A model generated the notes under the pieces. That model did not search any database, was not told the DNA's origin, and was given only the letters and a program-made list of their open reading frames with translations. A stretch of DNA of 64,000 bases, from assembly GCA_963556145.1 (NCBI GenBank), contig OY744471.1:5697590-5761589 (forward strand). Reading direction: 5' to 3'. Positions 23,401 to 32,054 of the stretch are shown in pieces. Source of the stretch: Hygrocybe punicea (taxonomy: Eukaryota; Basidiomycota; Agaricomycetes; Agaricales; Hygrophoraceae). The position numbers were made by a program, and so were the translations under genes. Position 1 is the first letter of the stretch. Each line of letters begins with the position of its first letter.

Positions 23401-25563
23401 AATAAACAACAATGTCCAAAAGAAGACAAAAGGTAAAGGGGAACGAAAAAGGAAGGTATGGCAAAGTGGAATCGTCATGGTGGGTAGCGGAGTCGGAATC
23501 GGAGTTGCGGAGGTGAAAAATGTAACAATTTCATTCACAATGGATATGTGGTCCGATCCGAATCGTTCTCCTTTCATGGCTATCATGGCTCATTGGATCC
23601 AATCACATACTGAAGAAACCCCCACTGGCTGTCAACACATTCTCAGATTACGTTCCGACTTGGTGGGATTTCATCGTGTTCCTGGGCGACATGATGGCGA
23701 GCATCTCGCCCATGTATTCATATATGTTACTGATCAGCTTATGATTACTCACAAGGTATTCAATATTCAAAGTTTCTTCGTATTCTCATTGACCCTCATC
23801 CTCTCAGATTGGATGGATTACCCTCGACAATGCCTCAAACAATGATACGTTCATGGCCATATTAGAGCGTGAACTTCGGCGACGGAAAATCAAATTTGAC
23901 AAAATTGAGTGTCGAATTAGGTAGGTGACATGATTTTGTTGCTGCACCATAAGTACTAATACTCTTTACCTCCAGATGTTTCCCCCACATCGTCAACCTT
24001 GCTTGCAAGGCTGTGCTAGCGGCAATCACCAATCTCGACTATGTGGCTGAAACCGCTGACGACTTTTACCCTGCAAACTTCTTGGAAGGGATTGACCGAG
24101 ATCCAATTGCAACTGTCCGATCTCTCATTCGTGCAGTATGTCTCTCTCTTGCTATCTTGTGCAGCAACTTACCTTTTGATGCGAAAACATTAATTTATAC
24201 TAGATCCGATCATCTTCTCTGTGCCGACAGTATTTTTCATCCTTGTTTGAGAGATTAGAGCAGAAGGAACTTCAGCTTCTGCGTGACATGGAAGTGAGGT
24301 GGTCTTCAACATTACTCATGATTGAACGAGCCATTGATCTTCAAGAGGTATTTTTTATTTTTTATTTCGTGGCCAATATTTGACGTGGTTATCTAGGTTC
24401 TTGACACCTTCCTCGAAAGCCGGGAATTTTCTGAACTGCACAAGTTCCAGCTCCGTGATTCCGACTGGAACGCTCTTCGAAAATTTTAATCTATTCTCGA
24501 GGTGAGTATATTTGATTGTTCCTTTTCTATATAATGTATTATCATTGTCAGATTCCACATGCCTTCCAACAAATGTTATCACATGAGAAGACTCCAACAT
24601 TATGTCACGCCGTACCTGCATTTGAAGCGATGCTCAATGTCTGGAAAGTACATCAAGAGCAGAATCCGGAAACTTCTGAAATCGTCCAGAAGGGGATCGA
24701 CAAACTTGAATTATATAGTAGCCGAACGGACATGGTCCCTGCTTACACACTGGCCATGAGTCTGTATCTAACTAATTTTTTGCTTTTGCTGACGGTTTTT
24801 TTCCAGTTCTAGATCCATCCATCAAATTGACGTGGCTCAAGGAGTACATGCCAGAGCGAGTTGATTGGGCCAAAGATTTATTTATTAATGCCGTATGTAC
24901 CAATAATATTTCCACTTTTATCACCTGAATTACTCTATCTTACATAGCTTCGCCCGTATGACCCTACTACTGGAACCGAGGGCCCTGTAGTAAATGCAGA
25001 ACCACCTGCAGTCCTGCCACGTCCCACTGCGAGAGACATCCTCGGCCTCAACCGTATTCGAGGTCACTCAGTTGTGCAACGGGCAATAGAAGTCGAGGCC
25101 GCAGCTTACCTTCGCGATACACAGCCAACATCAAAGAGTCTGACATACTGGCAGGTATGTGAGGCCGATGACAGATGTATCCATTTCATGCTAAACATAG
25201 TTGGACAAGGAAAATCAACTTCGCTATCCGAGAATTTTTTCTCTCGCCATGGACATTTTACCGATACAAGCTTCAGCAGTGCCTTGTGAAAGAGTGTTTT
25301 CGTCAAGCAAGGAAACTATGACTGCACGACGGAATCGCATTTCACCTGAATTAATGGAAGCCCTTCAACTTTTGAAGTATTCCATTCGGCAGGGAAGAGG
25401 TCTCAATTTTATGGATGGTCTGGATTGGGGTCAGGAGCTTCATGAGTTGGAGACTTACGATGATGCACAGATGCAGCTCCCAGAAGATGTCAACTCATTC
25501 ATTCAGTCTCTTACAGAAAAACTTAGAAAAAAGGCACCCAGGGCTTTTCCCAGTAATTCCTGA
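20436..25563 (+). pseudogene. hAT transposase gene of E6, broken by solo LTR and a nonsense codon
   Basis: Start ATG at 20436 (MPPRRGAKKSK). Long Ser/Pro-rich N-terminal region, then a BED-type zinc finger: WTFFEKMGNQYSCMFCG, an intron, and TGTIRRHLIEEH, with C-x2-C and H-x4-H spacing. The catalytic region has ISFTMDMWSDPNRSPF (first Asp), WITLDNASNNDTF, CRIRCFPHIVNLACKAVL and MEVRWSSTLLMIERA. The C-terminus is the hAT dimerisation domain (FSLAMDILPIQASAVPCERVF, ARRNRISPELMEALQLLKY), ending at the stop 25561-25563. Breaks: the solo LTR at 21891-23527 falls just before the first catalytic aspartate, and CAA has become TAA at 24488-24490 relative to E7. Introns are short GT-AG. Confidence 0.92.
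21891..23527 (-). mobile_element. Solo LTR, 1,637 bp, 5-bp duplication ATTTC
   Basis: The insert begins TGTTACGGATCG and ends ATGTAACA, the TG...CA ends of an LTR, with TGTTAC/GTAACA inverted tips. ATTTC flanks it at 21886-21890 and 23528-23532. The other copy of the host element (E7, at 30600-30604) has the undisturbed site with a single ATTTC, which proves the boundaries. No gag-pol or internal second LTR is visible. Minus orientation is suggested only by the look of the ends. The size is large for a solo LTR, so a non-coding TRIM-like element is the alternative. Confidence 0.88.
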
Positions 25564-25888
25564 GCAACCACATAGAGAGAGGTTTCAAGATCGTGCAATT
25601 TTCTCGGGTAGCAGCTGATAATTGGAACCCACCACGGACGCGTTCGATAGATAGCGACTTGTAATCACAGACTAGACGCTGTATTAATGGGTGATCCCAT
25701 CGTATCGAACGGGGCACAAATGGGAGCTGTGGAAGATCGTTGCGCGCCCAATTCGTTGTATAGGTCCACTCTGGCCCTGGATCATCACAGTCGAAATTGT
25801 GGTAACTGGGGAAGGCAGCTAAGGGACCTGCATTTGGGGAGGTGATTACAAAGTTGTCGAGGATGAAGGTTTTGAAGGTCGATGGCAT
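25523..25888 (-). CDS. Unidentified frame in the right part of E6
   Basis: An open frame of 121 codons (MPSTFKTFILDNFVITSPNA, then FDCDDPGPEWTYTTNWARND and WLLRNYWEKPWVPFF). Its composition is that of a real protein, with balanced residues and many aromatics, but I cannot assign it. It overlaps the 3' end of the transposase gene on the opposite strand. It may be another captured fragment. The region is missing from the truncated E7. Confidence 0.35.
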   Translation of the reverse strand: MPSTFKTFILDNFVITSPNAGPLAAFPSYHNFDCDDPGPEWTYTTNWARNDLPQLPFVPRSIRWDHPLIQRLVCDYKSLSIERVRGGFQLSAATRENCTILKPLSMWLLRNYWEKPWVPFF

Positions 25889-25981
25889 CTGACAGCAGTA
25901 TTTGGGTTAATAGAATAGGTGCAAAAAAAAAGATACACACGGATAGGGATGCAAAGGAGCAGTGAAAGACGAAGTCAAAGA

Positions 25982-26527
25982 GCTCGCTGATACACTGTAT
26001 GGGCCAACGAGAATAGATTGACCAATGGGAGCACCTGAGCCAAGGCCAATGGGAGCGTGGAGCTTGTTGATACTCAGTACAGGCAAACGAGCATGGCTAG
26101 AGCGATGGGAGCACCCGAGCCAAGACACGCCTGGAGGCTGGAGCTCGCTTGTACTTTGTACAGGCGAGCGAGAATGGAACGAAGGAGTCTCGGAGGCCAA
26201 GAAGTTAGGGCAAGTCTGAGCCAAGACAAACAAAGATGGAATGCAAGAGTCTCTGAGCCAAGAGGTTAGGGCGCGTTGGAGAGGTACCGAGGTACCTCTC
26301 CGGGGGCTCACGCAGGACTCGAGAGGTAAGACGGGATGGATAGGATGATGATGGACTGACTACTACATCGGGAAGGCTACTAACTAGGTCAACCGTGGGA
26401 GCCTGGTCACGTGACTGGCAGGTCCCACTACTCCAGCGTCTGAGCCAAGATAAAAGCTCGCTAGTACTTTGTACAGGCGAACGATGAGTCGGGGAATGCT
26501 CACTTGTACTTTGTACAGGTGAGCAAT
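25982..26527. repeat. Five subterminal 30-bp repeats of E6
   Basis: Related units like GCTCGCTTGTACTTTGTACA followed by GGCGAGCGAG start at 25982, 26062, 26143, 26456 and 26498. Each is itself an imperfect palindrome. Several are preceded by GAGCCAAGA. Clustered subterminal repeats of this type are typical binding sites for hAT transposases; that role is inferred. Confidence 0.6.
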
Positions 26528-26798
26528 GAACAAAACAGTAAATACAAACAACGGATCTGGCCGACCTGGGTCACCTGACAAATTTCCTTTTTTGGACGGT
26601 TAGCCGCGGCTTAGCCGTTGCCACAACGGTCCGGTCTGGCTAACAACCCATATATGGGTTAACCGTTGTTAGCCGTAGCCGAGCCGAGCTGGACCGAGCA
26701 GTGGCAACACTAGCAGAAATCTATTTAAATTCCGGAATTATATTTTCATGGAAGTTATACTACCTAAAAGTTTCTAAATAGGCGGACTTTTCACTGGG

Positions 26799-26992
26799 GT
26801 TGAGGGTGCGTAGACGTCCAAGTATCAGAGACAGCTGTGGAAGGGGGGTGCCGTAGATCTGGACATTCCTTTGCCAGCGATGGAGACTGACACTGGAGAT
26901 ACCAAATATCTTGCAGATGTTGTATAGTTATTGTTGATGAGCCAAAGGATGTGCTCTCTTATGTCATTGCTGACTGATTGATAAACCATGGA
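26799..26992 (-). pseudogene. Tc1/mariner transposase, N-terminal part (piece 1 of 3)
   Basis: On the minus strand an ATG at 26992 begins MVYQSVSNDIREHILWLINN. After a one-base frame change near 26925 it continues NICKIFGISSVSLHRWQRNV and QIYGTPLPQLSLILGRLRT, the first helix-turn-helix and linker of a mariner transposase. It runs up to the GTTGAGG next to E3 and continues at 7377. Because the frame change lies in this piece, the mariner gene was probably already degenerate, or has decayed since. Confidence 0.7.
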
Positions 26993-27219
26993 ATGAATGT
27001 GGCGGTTGCCGGTCTCAAAAATAAAAAAGTTACAAAAAAAAAAAAAAAGGTGATTTGGTCATCCATTTCCGAATCGGCTGTAAATTAAATATCGAAAGAA
27101 TTCGGTATTTGTTCCAGTATGTGCATTGTGCAATTCCAATTGCTTCATGATACAAAAACGCCGAGGTAACTGGAAATTTTCTTTAGTGCGATTCCAAATG
27201 CCAGTTCATGCTACAAACA

Positions 27220-27419
27220 NNNNNNNNNNNNNNNNNNNNNNNNNNNNNNNNNNNNNNNNNNNNNNNNNNNNNNNNNNNNNNNNNNNNNNNNNNNNNNNNN
27301 NNNNNNNNNNNNNNNNNNNNNNNNNNNNNNNNNNNNNNNNNNNNNNNNNNNNNNNNNNNNNNNNNNNNNNNNNNNNNNNNNNNNNNNNNNNNNNNNNNNN
27401 NNNNNNNNNNNNNNNNNNN
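27220..27419. other. Assembly gap, 200 Ns
   Basis: An even 200-base run of N, a typical placeholder of set length, so the true distance is unknown. It separates the mariner flank from the following gene and lies between the two inverted hAT copies. Confidence 0.98.
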
Positions 27420-28480
27420 TACCGAATGGGACCGGACCCTTAATATTTTGCAGGACCCTCACCCTCAAGTGGCTACTAAATACAAGGGCCCAATCTTCGA
27501 CTTCGTCGCACGTCTGATCGATGGACCAGTGGACGGGTTATCAGCTATGCCATGGGATCTCAGTTCGTCGAGCCTTTTTCCATTGCGTGAACGACAGGAA
27601 CATTATCTGACAATTGAGCGGAGGGAGATGATGAACAATAGAGATCAAAATATATATTTTGTCGGGTCCACGAGTGCTACTGCGAATATTGATTGGCTGC
27701 TTACAGTAGATAGTCCGGTCACCGCTCTGCAATGCCTCCGATCGTGTAGGGATATCACAGAAGCTGTTCGGTATCTTGCGGAACGCGGAATCCCCTTCAA
27801 TACCCTCAATCCTTGCCCTGCCTTTTCACACCCACCTCCATCGACAGGCCCTCCACCACCCCCCATATCTCTCGGTGTGCGTGCAGTTGGCTACCAGCCT
27901 GATGCTGCTGATTATGCCGCTTATGAAGCGGCTCGAGACCATTTTCTACGTTCTCCACATGCACGTGAAGCAATCCTCAAGGGTGGTATTGTCTGGCGCC
28001 TCGCGATGGAATTCGTTGGCCCTGGACGGGTTCTTACTGGCCCCTCTAGTGCAGCCTTCTCTCGTGGGCAAGTCTTCCATTTTGCGGATGGCACTACTTT
28101 CTGTGACGATCACCTCGGTGAAGATGAGCTTGACCTCATATGTGGCGTATATAGGGTGTATACTGGTGGGTACCCTCTCTGGATTCGTCAGCCATGCGTT
28201 AAGTCAACGTGATGTAGGATCGAACCAACAGGTCTCCCATCTTTCCTGGTGGCCAAAGCACTCAACTTGGCAGAAGAGCCTTTTCAATGTTGGCCACTGG
28301 ACTCCCGCTGCCGAGGACTGGTTTCAGAAACGTCTCGAACTCATCCAGCAGAACAAGGCCCCATGTCGGACTGCTGGAAAGTGGTATGAATCTCTTCCGA
28401 GGCATGGAAGGTCACTGCGTTTGGCTCAGAAGATACATGAGGTAGCGGGCCGGTTCATAGAAGGCGAGACATTTCCGTAG
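27420..28480 (+). CDS. Multi-copy agaricomycete hypothetical protein, 5' end in the gap
   Basis: I recall this as an abundant hypothetical family in mushroom genomes with no known function. From the gap edge the frame is open: EWDRTLNILQDPHPQVATKY, DGLSAMPWDLSSSSLFPLRE, TALQCLRSCRDITEAVRYLA, a Pro-rich linker, AREAILKGGIVWRLAMEFVG and GEDELDLICGVYRVYTG. A GT-AG intron at 28166-28217 joins in frame to SNQQVSHLSWWPKHSTWQKS and FQKRLELIQQNKAPCRTAGKW, ending at 28478-28480. No internal stop is seen. The N-terminus is lost in the Ns, so intactness is unproven. The truncated end of E7 begins 127 bp after the stop. Confidence 0.6.
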
Positions 28481-28601
28481 TTTGTTGGTCTCGTTTCATT
28501 GTTTTTCCTTGTATCGTGTACATTTGTCTTACCATCCACGTCGACCACATTATTTACGTGATGTTCTTGTGTCCCTTCGTTTCATAATAAAATTTATATT
28601 T

Positions 28602-31600
28602 CTACTGAAGTTTTTCTGTAAGAGACTGAATGAATGAGTTGACATCTTCTGGGAGCTGCATCTGTGCATCATCGTAAGTCTCCAACTCATGAAGCTCCTG
28701 ACCCCAATCCAGACCATCCGTAAAATTGAGACCTCTTCCCTGCCGAATGGAATACTTCAAAAGTTGAAGGGCTTCCATTAATTCAGGTGAAATGCGATTC
28801 CGTCGTGCAGTCATAGTTTCCTTGCTTGACGAAAACACTCTTTCACAAGGCACTGCCGAAGCTTGTATCGGTAAAATGTCCATGGCGAGAGAAAAAATTC
28901 TCGGATAGCGAAGTTGATTTTCCTTGTCCAACTATGTTTAGCATGAAATGGATACATCTGTCATCGGCCTCACATACCTGCCAGTATGTCAGACTCTTTG
29001 ATGTTGGCTGTGTATCGCGAAGGTAAGCTGCGGCCTCGACTTCTATTGCCCGTTGCACAACTGAGTGACCTCGAATACGGTTGAGGCCGAGGATGTCTCT
29101 CGCAGTGGGACGTGGCAGGACTGCAGGTGGTTCTGCATTTACTACAGGGCCCTCGGTTCCAGTAGTAGGGTCATACGGGCGAAGCTATGTAAGATAGAGT
29201 AATTCAGGTGATAAAAGTGGAAATATTATTGGTACATACGGCATTAATAAATAAATCTTTGGCCCAATCAACTCGCTCTGGCATGTACTCCTTGAGCCAC
29301 GTCAATTTGATGGATGGATCTAGAACTGGAAAAAAACCGTCAGCAAAAGCAAAAAATTAGTTAGATACAGACTCATGGCCAGTGTGTAAGCAGGGACCAT
29401 GTCCGTTCGGCTACTATATAATTCAAGTTTGTCGATCCCCTTCTGGACGATTTCAGAAGTTTCCGGATTCTGCTCTTGATGTACTTTCCAGACATTGAGC
29501 ATCGCTTCAAATGCAGGTACGGCGTGACATAATGTTGGAGTCTTCTCATGTGATAACATTTGTTGGAAGGCATGTGGAATCTGACAATGATAATACATTA
29601 TATAGAAAAGGAACAATCAAATATACTCACCTCGAGAATAGATTGAAATTTTCGAAGAGCGTTCCAGTCGGAATCACGGAGCTGGAACTTGTGCAGTTCA
29701 GAAAATTCCCGGCTTTCGAGGAAGGTGTCAAGAACCTAGATAACCACGTCAAATATTGGCCACGAAATAAAAAATAAAAAATACCTCTTGAAGATCAATG
29801 GCTCGTTCAATCATGAGTAATGTTGAAGACCACCTCACTTCCATGTCACGCAGAAGCTGAAGTTCCTTCTGCTCTAATCTCTCAAACAAGGATGAAAAAT
29901 ACTGTCGGCGCAGAGAAGATGATCGGATCTAGTATAAATTAATGTTTTCGCATCAAAAGGTAAGTTGCTGCACAAGATAGCAAGAGAGAGACATACTGCA
30001 CGAATGAGAGATCGGACAGTTGCAATTGGATCTCGGTCAATCCCTTCCAAGAAGTTTGCAGGGTAAAAGTCGTCAGCGGTTTCAGCCACATAGTCGAGAT
30101 TGGTGATTGCCGCTAGCACAGCCTTGCAAGCAAGGTTGACGATGTGGGGGAAACATCTGGAGGTAAAGAGTATTAGTACTTATGGTGCAGCAACAAAATC
30201 ATGTCACCTACCTAATTCGACACTCAATTTTGTCAAATTTGATTTTCCGTCGCCGAAGTTCACGCTCTAATATGGCCATGAACGTATCATTGTTTGAGGC
30301 ATTGTCGAGGGTAATCCATCCAATCTGAGAGGATGAGGGTCAATGAGAATACGAAGAAACTTTGAATATTGAATACCTTGTGAGTAATCATAAGCCGATC
30401 AGTAACGTATATGAATACATGGGCGAGATGCTCGCCATCATGTCGCCCAGGAACACGATGAAATCCCACCAAGTCGGAACGTAATCTGAGAATGTGTTGA
30501 CGGCCAGTGGGGGTTTCTTCAGTATGCGATTGGATCCAATGAGCCGTGATAGCCATGAAAGGAGAACGATTCGGATCGGACCACATATCCATTGTGAATG
30601 AAATCTTCCCTAATGAGTGCTGTTCCTTTATTAACAAGAATAGTCAAAATGCAGGTAGCAGCCGCTCTGACCTGCATGTCTTTACTTAGTTGATCTAAAT
30701 GTTCTTGAAGCGTCTCTTCAATGCGTTTACGGATCGTAGTCCTGCCAGGAATATCCGACTCCTGAAGTTCTTCTCGAAGCATGAGGAAAATTGCCCGCAG
30801 ATGCGGTGATTCGACAACATTGATTGACTAAAATAATGATATCTCATCAATACAGGAATATAAAACAATCGAAAAATATACCTGATCATCGCCGACAATG
30901 AACTCGATGATTGCGTCAACGAAAGCTTCCCTCGAGTACGATGTGCGTTCTTGCGGCATCCGTCCCGTTGGTTGCCCTTTACCCTTTCGATATCCATCCA
31001 GGGCAGCCTGGGCACTCTTTGCCTTTATCTTGATGCCCAACTCGTCACAACCAGACACCCAAACATTCATGTGTTCCTCTATCAAGTGACGGCGAATAGT
31101 CCCGGTGGATGTCTTGACACTAAATTTGGTAATCTTATAGCTTGGATTCTTTGCATGGATATTTCTATTCAAGTCGTTCAGCATCATATAATAACTAGGA
31201 TGTGGAAACACATACCCGCAGAACATGCAACTATACTGGTTTCCCATCTTTTCGAAGAAAGTCCACATGTCCGATGCGATGTGACGAGACTTGTTGCCTG
31301 CGGGACCATTCGTTCGCGATGAACGAGTTGCCGGATTTGCTGCAGGTGGCCGTGGGTTATGGTTGGATTCTGACCCACTAGACTTAGAGCTGGACGTTGA
31401 CACCGGCGACACCGGCGACGTTGGTGAGGACGTGGACGTAGCAGTTGCTAGGTCAAAGAGTGGGAGTGAAGGTTGCTGTGAAGTTGAGGCTTGTGGAGGT
31501 GAAAGTGAGGTGAAGGGACCATCACTGGGAGAACTCGATGGTAATCGGAATGTGACTTGTCGAATGGGTATGATTGGGCTGCCAGAAGAGAATAAGTTGG

Positions 31601-32054
31601 GTGGGTTGCGAGAAGAAGCTGCGACAGGCGTCTTCCTTTGTTGACGACGACGGCGTGAGCAAGGAGATGGTGTAAATAGAATATCGACAGCTGCTGCTGC
31701 GTTGTTTGGGTCATTAGCTTTTGCAGAAAGAACCCTTCGCCGAGCACGGTCCAATATCGCAGGCCCCACCTGTCGAATCGGTGTAATGGCTGGGTTGGTA
31801 GGTCTTGATAGAAAGCCGGGACCAAAGGGATCGTCGATGTCTACTTCAACGGCCTTGCCCTTTCCTTTGTCTCGATGGATCGGTTCAGGAGTTGGAGTGG
31901 ACGGTTGAGGTACTGGATATGTATGAGAATGTCAGCACCGTATATGAGTGGGTTTAAAAGTGAAATATCTACCTTGAATTCGGAAGGATGTTTGAAGCGC
32001 GCCATTTGCAAAGGCAGTCGTCTTGGACTTTTTGGCTCCACGTCGAGGAGGCAT
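28602..32054 (-). pseudogene. hAT transposase gene of E7, nearly complete, last residues lost
   Basis: Same protein as in E6 but without the LTR insertion and with CAA in place of the E6 stop codon. From the ATG at 32054 the exons give the BED finger, the first catalytic Asp block (ISFTMDMWSDPNRSPF), ITLDNASNND, the C-x2-H region and the dimerisation domain. The truncation replaces the final dozen residues (RKKAPRAFPSNS in E6) by a single Q and a stop created at the junction (28602-28604). I saw no other stop or frame break in the exons compared. If transcribed, it could still give a working enzyme. Confidence 0.85.

Larger units (their letters stand above)
17936..26712. mobile_element. E6: full-length hAT element, 8.8 kb, 8-bp duplication GCAGAAAT
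   Basis: The inverted ends begin TAGTGTTG(T/C)CAC and continue with shared GGCTCGG/CCGAGCC-rich subterminal sequence. An 8-bp repeat GCAGAAAT flanks the element at 17928-17935 and 26713-26720. It encodes a BED-finger hAT transposase (plus strand), BCS1-like fragments (minus strand), an unidentified minus-strand frame near the right end, and five subterminal repeats. A solo LTR has inserted into the transposase gene. An inverted second copy lies at 28608-34554 (E7), and a small relative (E8) at 51437-54245. Confidence 0.93.
15707..26798. mobile_element. E3: non-autonomous relative of E2 carrying a host gene, 2.3 kb without its insert
   Basis: The left end CCCAGTGAAAACCC follows directly on the GTTGAGG at the right edge of E2. 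The right end GGACTTTTCACTGGG at 26784-26798 is followed by another GTTGAGG (26799-26805). The inverted repeat is only about 11 bp long, but a G-rich subterminal block (17785-17850) matches that of E2. Without the hAT element E6 and its duplication, E3 measures about 2.3 kb. Most of that is a broken Mo25/Hym1 gene. No transposase is present, so it would depend on an E2-type enzyme. Confidence 0.65.

Noticed and set aside
22139..23586. Short frames within the LTR considered as retroelement genes
   Set aside because: No gag, protease, reverse transcriptase or integrase motif is present; LTR sequence is non-coding.
25982..26527. Regularly spaced repeats considered as a CRISPR-like array
   Set aside because: Spacing is irregular, units are degenerate, the organism is eukaryotic, and the position near a hAT end explains them better.
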